Below, piece after piece: positions 51,317 through 60,149 of a stretch of 64,000 nucleotides of DNA. The translations under genes and the position numbers were made by a program. A model generated the notes under the pieces. It did no database searches and was not told where the DNA came from. It saw only the letters and a program-made list of their open reading frames with translations. The DNA is from Halobacteriales archaeon YIM A00010 (GTDB lineage: Archaea > Halobacteriota > Halobacteria > Halobacteriales > Haloarculaceae), in NCBI GenBank assembly GCA_025041175.1, contig JAKCFJ010000001.1, forward strand, positions 620,001 to 684,000. The letters run 5' to 3'. Every line of letters begins with the position of its first letter. Positions within the stretch are counted from its first letter, which is position 1.

Positions 51317-52459
51317 ATGGGTATGCGAGAAAACACCAGAGGTATATCGAGACGAAGGCTACTCCAAACGGTCGGTGGGGCCACAGCACTGACCGGCGTT
51401 AGCGGGATTGCGTCGGCGGAGACGAGCGATGAGCTGGAAGTCAACATCGGATTCGAGCGCGACGCAGGTCGTCGCGCGGCAGTTGCTATGGCAACAGGAA
51501 CGGTTCGTGAGTTCTCGTTCGACGCCGTCACGGCCCGCGTTCCAAAACAGGCGTTGGAGGGGTTACAGCAGCATTCGGACGTTCGGTACGTGGAGGAAAA
51601 CGGTCGGATGCACGCGCTCGCACAAACGACGCCGTGGGGGATCGACCGTGTCGACGCCGATGTTGCTCACGACGCCGGTCACACCGGTTCGGGGGCCGAC
51701 ATCGCCATCATCGACACGGGGATCGACGCCGGTCACCCGGACCTCCAAGCGAATTTGGGAGAGGGGCACGCCGTCACGAGCTGTTGGTGGGGTTGTGAGT
51801 ACGACTGGGGAGACGACAACGGCCACGGCACCCACTGTGCCGGAATCGCCGACGCGGTGAACAACACCCAGGGTGTCGTCGGGGTGAGCGCCAACGCCAC
51901 GCTGCACGCAGTCAAGGTGCTCAACTCCTTTGGCAGTGGATCGTACTCGGACATCGCCGCCGGCATCGAACACGTCGCCGATCGGGGCTGGGACGTCGCA
52001 AGCCTCAGTCTCGGGGGCAGTTACTCCGCGGCAGTGGCTGACGCCGTTGACTACGCGTACAACCGGGGGGTTCTCGTCGTTGCTGCTGCCGGCAACAGCG
52101 GCCCATGCACGGACTGTGTGAGCTCTCCAGCCACCGAATCGAACGCCATCGCCGTGAGCGCGACGAACGATTCCGATGGGCTTGCGAGTTTCTCCTCGAC
52201 CGGCCCGGAGATCGAGATCGCCGCACCGGGCGCGGAGATCTACTCGACGTACACCGGCGGCGGCTACGATACGCTCAGCGGAACCTCGATGGCGTGTCCA
52301 CACGTTGCGGGAGCCGGCGGGCTGCTCATGGGTGAGGGGTACACGAACACCGAGGCGCGCCAGCAACTGCGATCGACAGCCGAGAACATCGGACTCCCGG
52401 GCAACGATCAAGGGAACGGACTACTCGACGCCGCGGCCGCGCTCGGTCTGAACTCCTGA
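51317..52459 (+). CDS. halolysin-type subtilisin-like protease, Tat-exported
   Basis: This 380-residue secreted protease has the signal GISRRRLLQTVGGATALTGV with a cut site near ASAET. An I9-type propeptide covers about residues 37-105. The catalytic residues are Asp133 in IIDTGIDAGHPD, His173 in GHGTHCAG and Ser324 in SGTSMACPHVAG. The ASN oxyanion part is VVAAAGNSGPCTD. The mature part is short (about 275 residues), without the C-terminal extension of Haloferax/Natrialba halolysins. The start may be the second methionine (51323). Confidence 0.93.
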   Translation: MGMRENTRGISRRRLLQTVGGATALTGVSGIASAETSDELEVNIGFERDAGRRAAVAMATGTVREFSFDAVTARVPKQALEGLQQHSDVRYVEENGRMHALAQTTPWGIDRVDADVAHDAGHTGSGADIAIIDTGIDAGHPDLQANLGEGHAVTSCWWGCEYDWGDDNGHGTHCAGIADAVNNTQGVVGVSANATLHAVKVLNSFGSGSYSDIAAGIEHVADRGWDVASLSLGGSYSAAVADAVDYAYNRGVLVVAAAGNSGPCTDCVSSPATESNAIAVSATNDSDGLASFSSTGPEIEIAAPGAEIYSTYTGGGYDTLSGTSMACPHVAGAGGLLMGEGYTNTEARQQLRSTAENIGLPGNDQGNGLLDAAAALGLNS

Positions 52460-52520
52460 ACTGACCCGATCGCGTTCTCTCTTTCACTTTCGTTTTCTGA
52501 AAAGCAGTCGTGGAGATACA

Positions 52521-52694
52521 TCACCGTTCGTGGAGGGATGGCCACTCGGTTCGCTCGATGGAGTACCCGCCACACTGGGGACAGACGTGCCGTTGGAGCT
52601 CGAACCGCATTTCACAGCTGCCACACTCGTACGGAGGTTTCTCGGTTGGTGACGTGTCCGTAAACTCCTGCTTAAGTGCGGATACGATGTTCAT
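52521..52694 (-). CDS. 57-residue zinc-ribbon protein
   Basis: On the minus strand ATG at 52694 opens MNIVSALKQEFTDTSPTEKP, followed by PYECGSCEMRFELQRHVCPQ and CGGYSIERTEWPSLHER, then TGA. The pairs CGSC and CPQC form one zinc ribbon. It is short but has the composition of the haloarchaeal zinc-finger microproteins, and a TATA-like CTTATACAG lies on the minus strand near 52735. It is convergent with the halolysin gene. Confidence 0.7.
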   Translation of the reverse strand: MNIVSALKQEFTDTSPTEKPPYECGSCEMRFELQRHVCPQCGGYSIERTEWPSLHER

Positions 52695-52908
52695 TCTGTT
52701 TCACCAACCTTGGTTCTGTGGTACGTAGAACGGCTGTATAAGTCTTCAGGTGGATAAAACAGCGGCTGAGAGTGGTAGAGCGTATGACACGCCGGTGTGG
52801 CGTCGTTGGCTCATACTGTCGGACCTGCGGACGGAGTGCGACGGACTATCCAGCTGCTGTCTGGCGGGTCACCACCAGCCGAGACGCAATCACCCCACTC
52901 CGATAGTA

Positions 52909-53820
52909 TCACTGGGCTTGCGCGTCGAGATATCGGAGGACGCCACGCGTGTTCATGCCTGCTTCGGCGCGCGCCTTTCGTTCGCCCCAGACATCGACCA
53001 TCGGCGTCGTCTCCGCGAAATACTCGACCACGTCCTCGTCGTTCTCGGCCTGTTGGCGTTTCGATTCGACGGCGGCCACCCAGTCGGTGAGCACGTCGGC
53101 GTACTCGGAAAGCCGGTCTCCGCTCGGGGCGGGTCCGTAGTGGGCGTACAGCAGCGTTTCGGGATCGAGGGACTCGAGCAGTTCGAGGTCCGAAAGACAC
53201 TGTTCGAGATCGAAATCCGACGGTGGTGACGTCTCGCGGACGGCGTCGAGGGTCGGAACGTAGATGCCGGCGGCGTCTGCGGTGAACACCGCGTCGTTCG
53301 CCGGATCCTCGAACACGACCTGGTGTGGTGCGTGGCCGGGCGCGTGATGGGTGCGGAGCTCGTGGTCGCCGAGATCGATGACAGCCCCGTCTGTGAGCGT
53401 CCGGATCCGATCCTCGGGAACTGGAAGCGGTTCTCCATACAACGCCCACTGGTCACCGACAGCGGCTTTCGTGCCCGCGATGAGCCGCGACGGGTCGACG
53501 AGATGTCGTGCCCCTCGCTCGTGAACCACGACCGTTGCGTTCGGACAGTCCCGGGCGAGGTGGCCAGCGCCGCCCGCGTGGTCGAGATGAACGTGCGTGG
53601 GCGCGATGACGTCGAGTTCCTCGGGAGCGATCCCGACCGATTCCAGCGCGTCGAGAATCAGGTCGTGGCGCTGTCCGATGCCCGTATCGATGACGGCTGA
53701 TCGCTCGCCAGCGAGGATGTACACGGCGCCGTACTCGGCGGTGTCGTACATCCCAGTATCTACGTAGAAGAGATCGGTACAGTCGCCAGTTTCGACCGGA
53801 TAGCGGTCGCCGATTGCCAT
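52909..53820 (-). CDS. metallo-b-lactamase-fold hydrolase
   Basis: This 303-residue protein has AVIDTGIGQRHDLILDALES, then APTHVHLDHAGGAGHLAR with the HxHxDH zinc set, HHAPGHAPHQVVFED and FTADAAGIYVPTLDAV, the usual order of metal ligands in glyoxalase II-like hydrolases. LYAHYGPAP supplies the last histidine. The C-terminal 60 residues are helical. The substrate is unknown. It is divergent from serS, 100 bases apart. Confidence 0.85.
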   Translation of the reverse strand: MAIGDRYPVETGDCTDLFYVDTGMYDTAEYGAVYILAGERSAVIDTGIGQRHDLILDALESVGIAPEELDVIAPTHVHLDHAGGAGHLARDCPNATVVVHERGARHLVDPSRLIAGTKAAVGDQWALYGEPLPVPEDRIRTLTDGAVIDLGDHELRTHHAPGHAPHQVVFEDPANDAVFTADAAGIYVPTLDAVRETSPPSDFDLEQCLSDLELLESLDPETLLYAHYGPAPSGDRLSEYADVLTDWVAAVESKRQQAENDEDVVEYFAETTPMVDVWGERKARAEAGMNTRGVLRYLDAQAQ

Positions 53821-53920
53821 ATCCCAAGGCCACGACCGGCGGACAAAAGTGTTCTGTCGTCGTGTCCCGGTGGAACACGGATGCGATACGCCTTAGTCCG
53901 GCCCGAGGAAAACGGAGTGC

Positions 53921-55282
53921 ATGTTATCGAGGCAGTTCGTCCGCGACCACCCCGATGTGGTCCGGAACACGCTCGAACGGCGGGGAATGGTCGACGAGAT
54001 CGATCTCGATCGCGTTCTGACGATCGATTCGGAGTGGCGCGAGCGCAAAGCGCGCGGCGATGAGCTCCGGCACGAACGCAACGAGGTCAGCAACCGGATC
54101 GGCACGCTCAAGCGCGAAGGAAACGACGAAGACGCCCAGCAGGCGATCGAGCGCTCGCAGGAGCTCAAAACGGAACTCGAAGAGGTCGAAGCGCGCGCCG
54201 ACGAACTAGAAGAACAGCTGGAGGCGGCGCTGCTCGAACTCCCCCAGATCCTCCACGAGAGCGTCCCACCTGGAGAGGACGAATCCGACAACGTCCAGCT
54301 CCGGCGGGAAGGGTTCGATGGGCTGCGCTCGCTGCCAGAAGCGATCGTTCCACACTACGATCTCGGGGAACGGCTGGCGATCATCGACGAAGCCCGTGGC
54401 GCGAAAACCACCGGCAGCGGCTACTATTTCCTCACCGGCGACGGCGCACGGCTCGAACACGCGCTCGTTCAGTTCATGCTCGATCTCCACCGAGAACAGG
54501 GGTACGTCGACGTGTGTCCGCCGGTTCCCATCAACAGCGATTCGATGACCGGTACCGGCCAGCTGCCGAAGTTCGCGGAGGACGCCTACAAAATCGAAGA
54601 CGAAGACCTCTGGCTCTGTCCCACCGCGGAGGTCCCCGTCACGAACATGTACGCCGACGAGATCCTCCTCCGCGACGATCTGCCGCTCAAACACCAGGCG
54701 TTCACGCCGAACTTCCGGCGGGAAGCCGGCGAACACGGCACCGAAACGCGAGGCATTGTCCGCGTTCACCAGTTCAACAAGGTCGAACTCGTCAACTTCG
54801 TGGAGCCTGACGCCAGTTACGACCGGTTCGAGGGGCTGCTCGATGAGGCCGAGGAAACGCTGCGGCGGCTCGGTCTGCCGTATCGGATTCTGGAGATCTG
54901 TGCGGGGGACATCGGTGACAAACAGTCCAAACAGGTCGACATCGAGGTGTGGGCGCCCGCCGACGACATGGACGATGGCCCGCCCGAGGGCGGCCGCTGG
55001 CTCGAAGTGTCGAGCGCGTCGAACTTCGAGGACTACCAGGCGCGCCGGGCGGGGCTGCGCTACCGTCCCGAGCGCCACGAGAGCGCCGAGTATCTCCACA
55101 CGCTCAACGCGTCGGGAGTCGCGCTTCCGCGCGTGATGGTCGCCATCCTCGAGTACTACCAGAACGAGGACGGCACTGTCGACGTGCCCGAGGCGCTCCA
55201 GCCGTACATGGGCGGACAAACGGTCATCGAGGGGCACAAACACGTGGGTGAAAGCGCGCTCGGAAGCGGCGACCGCGAATAA
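53921..55282 (+). CDS. serS: seryl-tRNA synthetase
   Basis: This is the class II synthetase of the bacterial-like type. The N-terminal coiled-coil arm (residues of about 1-110, MLSRQFVRDHPDVVRNTLER) binds the tRNA long variable arm. Motif 2 is FTPNFRREAGEHGTETRGIV followed by RVHQFNKVEL; motif 3 is NASGVALPRVMVAILE. The length of 453 residues is usual. It is not the rare methanogen SerS. Confidence 0.96.
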   Translation: MLSRQFVRDHPDVVRNTLERRGMVDEIDLDRVLTIDSEWRERKARGDELRHERNEVSNRIGTLKREGNDEDAQQAIERSQELKTELEEVEARADELEEQLEAALLELPQILHESVPPGEDESDNVQLRREGFDGLRSLPEAIVPHYDLGERLAIIDEARGAKTTGSGYYFLTGDGARLEHALVQFMLDLHREQGYVDVCPPVPINSDSMTGTGQLPKFAEDAYKIEDEDLWLCPTAEVPVTNMYADEILLRDDLPLKHQAFTPNFRREAGEHGTETRGIVRVHQFNKVELVNFVEPDASYDRFEGLLDEAEETLRRLGLPYRILEICAGDIGDKQSKQVDIEVWAPADDMDDGPPEGGRWLEVSSASNFEDYQARRAGLRYRPERHESAEYLHTLNASGVALPRVMVAILEYYQNEDGTVDVPEALQPYMGGQTVIEGHKHVGESALGSGDRE

Positions 55283-55349
55283 GACGGTTTCGGGCGTGGA
55301 GAGAGGAGGATATTTGCCTACGGCGGACGGACGGCCGGTCGAATACATC

Positions 55350-56108
55350 ATGAACCGCTCTGTTTGGTCGTCCCGTCCTGCAGCGGTGGTGATCGCCGTG
55401 GCGATCGCTGCGCTGGCGATCGGTATCACAAGTTACGTACTGGCGCCCGTTGTCGGACTCGGGTTGATGGTAGCCCCGTTTACCATTCCGGCGTGGGCCA
55501 GTCTCACGCTCAGCGTGCTGTTACAACAGGGGCTGGTTTTCGGCTCCGTTGCGGCGGGATATCTGTGGATTCGGGATCTCGATCTCGGTTGGCTCGGTGT
55601 CTCCCGTCCGGGTCTCATGGACGTACTGTGGATCGGAATCGGCTGGATCGTGGCGTTTGGCTCCGTGGTCGTCCTGCTGATCACCGTGCTCCTGTTGGGT
55701 TTAGAACCGGGGCAGAACCAGATCCAGGGGCTGGTGGCCGAGAATCCCGACTTGATTCCGTTGTTGATCCTGCTTACGTTCGTCCTCATCGGACCTGGCG
55801 AGGAACTCCTCTTTCGGGGGATCGTTCAGGGATCGCTCCGAGAACGGTTCGGTCCGGTGGCCGCAATCATCCTTGCGTCCGTCATCTTCGCATCCGTCCA
55901 CCTCGGCTCACTCACCGGATCGATCAGTGGCCGTCTGATCACAATCGGCGTCTTGATCGTTCCGAGCCTGGTTTTTGGCATCGCGTACGAACGGACGAAC
56001 AACCTCGTTGTGCCGGCACTCGTTCACGGGCTGTACAACGCGACCCTGTTCGCCATCCAGTATGTGGGGTTGAAATACGGGCAAGCGGCTCCCTCGGTAT
56101 TGTTCTGA
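55350..56108 (+). CDS. CPBP-family intramembrane glutamic protease
   Basis: This 252-residue membrane protein has about seven or eight helices and the CAAX-protease (Abi) motifs: [20 protein letters not shown] contains the EExxxR catalytic pair, and [10 protein letters not shown] and [11 protein letters not shown] provide the two histidine motifs. Such proteases process prenylated or lipid-linked peptides, but the target is unknown. The ATG at 55350 precedes the first helix directly. Confidence 0.85.
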   Translation: MNRSVWSSRPAAVVIAVAIAALAIGITSYVLAPVVGLGLMVAPFTIPAWASLTLSVLLQQGLVFGSVAAGYLWIRDLDLGWLGVSRPGLMDVLWIGIGWIVAFGSVVVLLITVLLLGLEPGQNQIQGLVAENPDLIPLLILLTFVLIGPGEELLFRGIVQGSLRERFGPVAAIILASVIFASVHLGSLTGSISGRLITIGVLIVPSLVFGIAYERTNNLVVPALVHGLYNATLFAIQYVGLKYGQAAPSVLF

Positions 56109-56172
56109 GCGTTCCTGCGTTCTCAACGATCCCGTCCGAAACGTTCAAACGCCGGATCGACAACATACGACT

Positions 56173-56457
56173 ATGGAACTCCGGGTCATCGATAAGGAGC
56201 CGACGGAACTCTCCATCGAAATCGCCGGTGAGGATCACACGTTCATGAACGTGCTCAAAGGGGCACTCCTCGAGATCGACGGCGTCGCCGCCGCGACGTA
56301 CGATCTGAACCCCGAACAGTCGGGCGGGCAGACCGATCCCATCCTCACCATCAAAACAGAAGACGGAACCGATCCGCTCGATATGCTGTCTCTGGCCGCG
56401 GACAACATCAAAACCAAGGCGTCCGACTTCCGGGCCGCGTTCGAAACCGCTGCGTAA
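56173..56457 (+). CDS. rpoL: DNA-directed RNA polymerase subunit L (Rpo11)
   Basis: This 94-residue subunit, equivalent to eukaryotic RPB11, dimerises with Rpo3 in polymerase assembly. [20 protein letters not shown] and [20 protein letters not shown] are the conserved start and helix. The C-terminal helix is [20 protein letters not shown]. The length matches the family. It is apparently monocistronic. Confidence 0.95.
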   Translation: MELRVIDKEPTELSIEIAGEDHTFMNVLKGALLEIDGVAAATYDLNPEQSGGQTDPILTIKTEDGTDPLDMLSLAADNIKTKASDFRAAFETAA

Positions 56458-56546
56458 CGATTGCAGTCGGATCACAGCGTCGGTTCGGTGAACAGCTCTA
56501 TTTCAGAATGTAAACAGTAATATAGATCGGTCGAGGAGCGTGTCGT

Positions 56547-57353
56547 ATGGGCGAACGCGGAACCATCGAGCGGGTAGCCGACCCGGTGACTGTCTCTTCG
56601 ATCGTGAGCGACGTTCGTACGCTCGGTCTCGGGAGCGGTGATACCGTCCTCGTTCACGCTTCGTTGAGCGCGCTCGGCTGGGTGTCTGGCGACGCTCAAG
56701 CAGTCGTAGAGGCGTTGCAGGAGGTTGTGACGGCGGCGGGCACGCTAGTAATGCCGGCGTTCTCCGGGCAGTACGGCGATCCGGAACGGTGGTCGAATCC
56801 CCCCGTCCCGGCGGAGTGGGTGACGACCATCCGCGAGACGCGGCCGCCGTTTCGGCCGGCCGTTACGCCGACCCGGGGCGTCGGTGCGGTTTCGGAGTGT
56901 TTCCGGTCGTGTCCGGACACTGTTCGGAGCCGGCATCCGGTGCTCTCGTTTGCGGCGTGGGGCGCGGCGGCCGAGGAGATCACCGACGACCACGGGTTCG
57001 ACGACGGACTCGGCGAGAACTCCCCGCTCGCGCGCCTCTACGAGCGCGACGCCGACGTTCTGTTTCTCGGCACCGACCACAACACCAATACGTCGTTTCA
57101 TCTGGCGGAGTATCGGGCCGATATTCCCACCGAACGGATCACGAACGCCGCGCCGGTCGTCGAGGACGGACGCCGTGTCGTGATCGAGTACGAGGACATC
57201 GAGACGAGCACCGAGGATTTCCCCGCTCTGGGAGCCGACTTCGAGCGGCGGATCGGGTGTGCGACCGGTACCGTCGGCGCAGCCGACTCACAGCTCATGA
57301 GCCAGCGCGATCTCGTCGACTTCGCCGTCGACTGGTTCGAAACAAACCGGTGA
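56547..57353 (+). CDS. aminoglycoside N3-acetyltransferase-family protein
   Basis: This 268-residue protein belongs to the AAC(3) family: VLVHASLSALGWVSGDAQAV near the N-terminus, GTLVMPAFSGQYGDP, and SRHPVLSFAAWGAAAEEITD with the catalytic histidine region, then LFLGTDHNTNTSFHLAEY. Haloarchaeal members are chromosomal and probably acetylate another substrate. A drug-resistance role cannot be inferred from sequence alone. Confidence 0.85.
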   Translation: MGERGTIERVADPVTVSSIVSDVRTLGLGSGDTVLVHASLSALGWVSGDAQAVVEALQEVVTAAGTLVMPAFSGQYGDPERWSNPPVPAEWVTTIRETRPPFRPAVTPTRGVGAVSECFRSCPDTVRSRHPVLSFAAWGAAAEEITDDHGFDDGLGENSPLARLYERDADVLFLGTDHNTNTSFHLAEYRADIPTERITNAAPVVEDGRRVVIEYEDIETSTEDFPALGADFERRIGCATGTVGAADSQLMSQRDLVDFAVDWFETNR

Positions 57354-57424
57354 CCGATCGCTCGCCTCCGGTGTGCGAAGAGGGAGAACGGGTAATTTTT
57401 GCGCCAGCGCCGTGAGGGGCGGGT

Positions 57425-58549
57425 ATGGAGCTGACCACCGAGCAGCAGGCCATCCGCGATCTCGTCCACGAGTTCGCTGTCGAGGAGATCCGGCCGCTCG
57501 CGCGCGAGGCCGACGAAGCCGAACAGTTTCCCGAATCGGTGTGGGACGGACTCGCGGAGCTGGATCTGACCGGGATGACGGTGCCCGAGGAGTACGGGGG
57601 GATCGATGCCGATCCGGTCACCTACAGCATCGTCAACGAACAGCTCGCGTACGGAACGTTGGCGGTGGCGACCGCGTTCTCGGTGCACTGTCTGGCTACC
57701 TCCTGTATTGCGTCCTTTGGCACAGAGGATCAGAAAGAGCGGTGGCTGCCCGACATGGTGGCAGGCCGTCCGGTGGGTGCGTTCGCGCTGTCGGAGACGG
57801 GTGCGGGATCGAACCCCGCCCAGATGCAGACGACCGCCGAACGGGATGGAGACAGTTATATTATCAACGGCGACAAGCAGTGGATCACCAACGGGGAGCG
57901 CGCCGGCGTGATCGTCCTCTTTGCCAAAACCGGCCCGGAGGAGATCACCCAGTTCGTCGTCCCGAAGGACGCGGACGGGCTTTCGGTCGGTCCCAAAGAG
58001 GACAAGCTCGGCCTGCGGGCGAGCGATACGACGCCGCTCACCTTTGACGATGTTCGGGTTCCCGCCGAGAACCGGCTCACACCCGAGGGCGAGGGGCTGA
58101 GCGCGGCGCTGTCGATTCTGACCGGTGGACGGGTCGCAATCGCCTCCCAGGCGGTGGGTCTCGCCCAATCGGCACTCGACGCGGCGCTCGACTACGTCAC
58201 GGAACGCGAACAGTTCGGCGGACCGATCAGCGATATACAGGCGGTTCGTCATACCCTCGCGGAGATGCACGCGAAAACCGAATCCGGGCGGTTGCTCGCG
58301 CGCGAGGCAGCCCGGAAACGCGACGCCGACGCGCCGGACAGCCCGATGGCGGCCAGCACGGCGAAATACGTCGCCAGCGAGAACGCGATGGACGTGACCA
58401 ACGACGCCGTCCAGCTCCACGGCGGCTACGGCTACACGGCCGATTTCCCGGTCGAACGGCTGTACCGCGACGCGAAGATCACCACCATCTACGAGGGTAC
58501 CACGCAGATCCAAAAGACGGTCATCGCGCGCGAACTGCTCAACCAGTGA
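57425..58549 (+). CDS. acyl-CoA dehydrogenase
   Basis: This FAD flavoenzyme of 374 residues has LSETGAGSNPAQMQTTAERD (the family substrate/FAD signature), QWITNGERAGVIVLFAKTG, and QLHGGYGYTADFPVERLYRD followed by AKITTIYEGTTQIQ, where the catalytic glutamate lies in YEGT. This is the short/medium-chain type. It acts in fatty- or branched-acid oxidation; the chain length is not predictable. Confidence 0.93.
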   Translation: MELTTEQQAIRDLVHEFAVEEIRPLAREADEAEQFPESVWDGLAELDLTGMTVPEEYGGIDADPVTYSIVNEQLAYGTLAVATAFSVHCLATSCIASFGTEDQKERWLPDMVAGRPVGAFALSETGAGSNPAQMQTTAERDGDSYIINGDKQWITNGERAGVIVLFAKTGPEEITQFVVPKDADGLSVGPKEDKLGLRASDTTPLTFDDVRVPAENRLTPEGEGLSAALSILTGGRVAIASQAVGLAQSALDAALDYVTEREQFGGPISDIQAVRHTLAEMHAKTESGRLLAREAARKRDADAPDSPMAASTAKYVASENAMDVTNDAVQLHGGYGYTADFPVERLYRDAKITTIYEGTTQIQKTVIARELLNQ

Positions 58550-58559
58550 CGTGACACAC

Positions 58560-59042
58560 TCACTCGTCCGTCTTCTGCTCCCGGTACGCTCGCACTCGCG
58601 CCATCGACTCGTTCGTGAGGTTGCGTTCCTGTAGCGGGATATCCTCTTCGTAGAGCCAGTACTGTACTAGCGCCCAGTGAACGCCAACCCGCGTTGCGGT
58701 CCACCACATCGTCAGCTTTCGGTCCCAAAACAGCTCGCGGAGCCGTTCGCCGCTGGGGCGGCGGTCGGTGATCGAGGGGATCGCTTGCTCAGGTTCTTCG
58801 AGTGTGATGGCTCCTTCCCGTTCGAGGAGGTACGCGATGATGAACGCCGCTCCTTGGTCGGGGATCGTTCGGTCGTCGCCCAGTTCGTCCTTCTACGCGT
58901 CGTAGACCGCTTTGACCGCAACGGGCGGTTTCTCATCGCTCACGTCGTCAGACAACCGCTCGACGTACTCGGTCACACCTGCGGCTGGAGAATCGATGAC
59001 CGCCTCGATCGTCCCCCACGAAACTGGGTCGAATGCTGCCAT
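58560..59042 (-). pseudogene. conserved hypothetical gene with an in-frame amber stop
   Basis: ATG at 59042 opens MAAFDPVSWGTIEAVIDSPA and stays in one phase to the TGA at 58560, except for TAG at 58893-58895 (codon 50, after AVKAVYDA). After it the frame continues KDELGDDRTIPDQGAAFIIA, later RKLTMWWTATRVGVHWALVQ. A single substitution would restore 160 residues. Other genes here end in TAG, so it is not a sense codon in this organism. I do not know the family. Confidence 0.65.
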
Positions 59043-59329
59043 CTGTAGTGTACGTGTCGTGGATCATGGTAGAGTACTATGAAAGTAACTGTGATTCCAC
59101 CGATGCGCGTGTTGGTCTCCACCTCGCGTCGCTCGTTCGCGGGAGGTGGTATGGACCGCACCGCCTCCGCTCTGGAACGCTTTCCTACTGTCAAGTGTTC
59201 GGAATGTGCATCAGCGAGCGATGAACGTCGATTAACGACAGCGGCAGATGAGGCGAAAGAGCTGGACGATCCCACTGGGATGGTCCGGAATCCAACGCCG
59301 ACCGTCGTAGCAGGCCAGCGTCGAGCGTC
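59043..59329. other. gap with no assigned gene
   Basis: A plus-strand frame from 59079 exists (MKVTVIPPMRVLVSTSRRSF), but it runs on through the ABC ATPase gene on the other strand and lacks acidic composition. I do not call it. A divergent promoter for the amber-interrupted gene probably lies near 59060-59080. Confidence 0.35.
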
Positions 59330-60139
59330 TCATGGGTTGCTCTTGTCGTCGTCGGTCGTGACCTCGAGGAAGACGTCTTCAAGCGTGCGTTCCTCGCCGG
59401 TCTCCATACGAGCGATGAGGTCATCGGGTGAGCCTTCGGCGACCAACGCTCCCTCGTAGAGGATCCCGACGTCCGTAGCGATTTCCTCGATAACGGGGAG
59501 CACGTGTGTCGAGAGGAAGACGGTGGTGCCCCCGGCCGCCAGTTCGGTAATCGTCTCTCGGACCGTGCGAGCGGCGCGCGGATCGAGTCCACTGGTTGGT
59601 TCGTCGAGGAACGCTACTGTCGGCTCGTGCATGATCGCCTGAATCAGCCCGGTCTTCTGTCGCATTCCCTTCGAGTACGTCGCAATCCGTTCGTCCGCGG
59701 CGTCAGTCAGATCGAAACGGTCGAAAAGCGTTCCGACCCGCTGCTCGATCTCGGTTGGTTCCATCCCGCGCAATCCACCGTGGTATTCGAGTTGTTCACG
59801 AGCCGTAAACTCCTCGTGGATCGGGGGCGATTCCGGCAAGTATCCGATCCGTTCGATGACCGCCTCGCGGTCGGTGATCGACGCGCCGGTGACGCTCCCG
59901 GATCCGCTGGTCGGCGCCAATAACGCCGTCAGCAGACGGATCGTGGTCGTCTTCCCTGCACCGTTCGGGCCGAGAAAGCCATAGACGGTATCGCGTTCGA
60001 CTGCGAGAGTCAGGCCGTCGACGGCCGTCGTTTCGCCGTATTCTTTCGTCAGTTCGTTCGTGATGATCGCTCGGTCGCCCAGTCCGGTATCGGCCGACCG
60101 TGCGTGCTCCATCGTTGCTTTATTCGTCTGGTTTGGCAT
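59330..60139 (-). CDS. ABC transporter ATP-binding protein
   Basis: This 269-residue ATPase has Walker A GPNGAGKTTTIRLLTALL, the Q-loop in IGYLPESPPIHEEFTAREQL, the signature YSKGMRQKTGLIQA, and Walker B VAFLDEPTSGLDPRAAR, with the H-loop in FLSTHVLPVIEEIA. The order and lack of extra domains fit an ABC-2 type exporter. It lies 10 bases downstream of the permease gene, its partner. Confidence 0.92.
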   Translation of the reverse strand: MPNQTNKATMEHARSADTGLGDRAIITNELTKEYGETTAVDGLTLAVERDTVYGFLGPNGAGKTTTIRLLTALLAPTSGSGSVTGASITDREAVIERIGYLPESPPIHEEFTAREQLEYHGGLRGMEPTEIEQRVGTLFDRFDLTDAADERIATYSKGMRQKTGLIQAIMHEPTVAFLDEPTSGLDPRAARTVRETITELAAGGTTVFLSTHVLPVIEEIATDVGILYEGALVAEGSPDDLIARMETGEERTLEDVFLEVTTDDDKSNP

Positions 60140-60149
60140 CGTTCAAAAA

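Noticed and set aside
52695-52908. tRNA gene in the gap before the hydrolase gene
   Set aside because: No cloverleaf with a T-arm GTTCRANNC box could be found in this gap, nor in any other gap of the window.
57098-58513. Open frame of 471 codons opposite the acyl-CoA dehydrogenase gene
   Set aside because: Antisense shadow; the plus strand carries the full flavoenzyme signature.
59079-59459. 126-codon plus-strand gene upstream of the ABC exporter
   Set aside because: It overlaps the ATPase gene on the other strand, is basic, and has no promoter or family motif.
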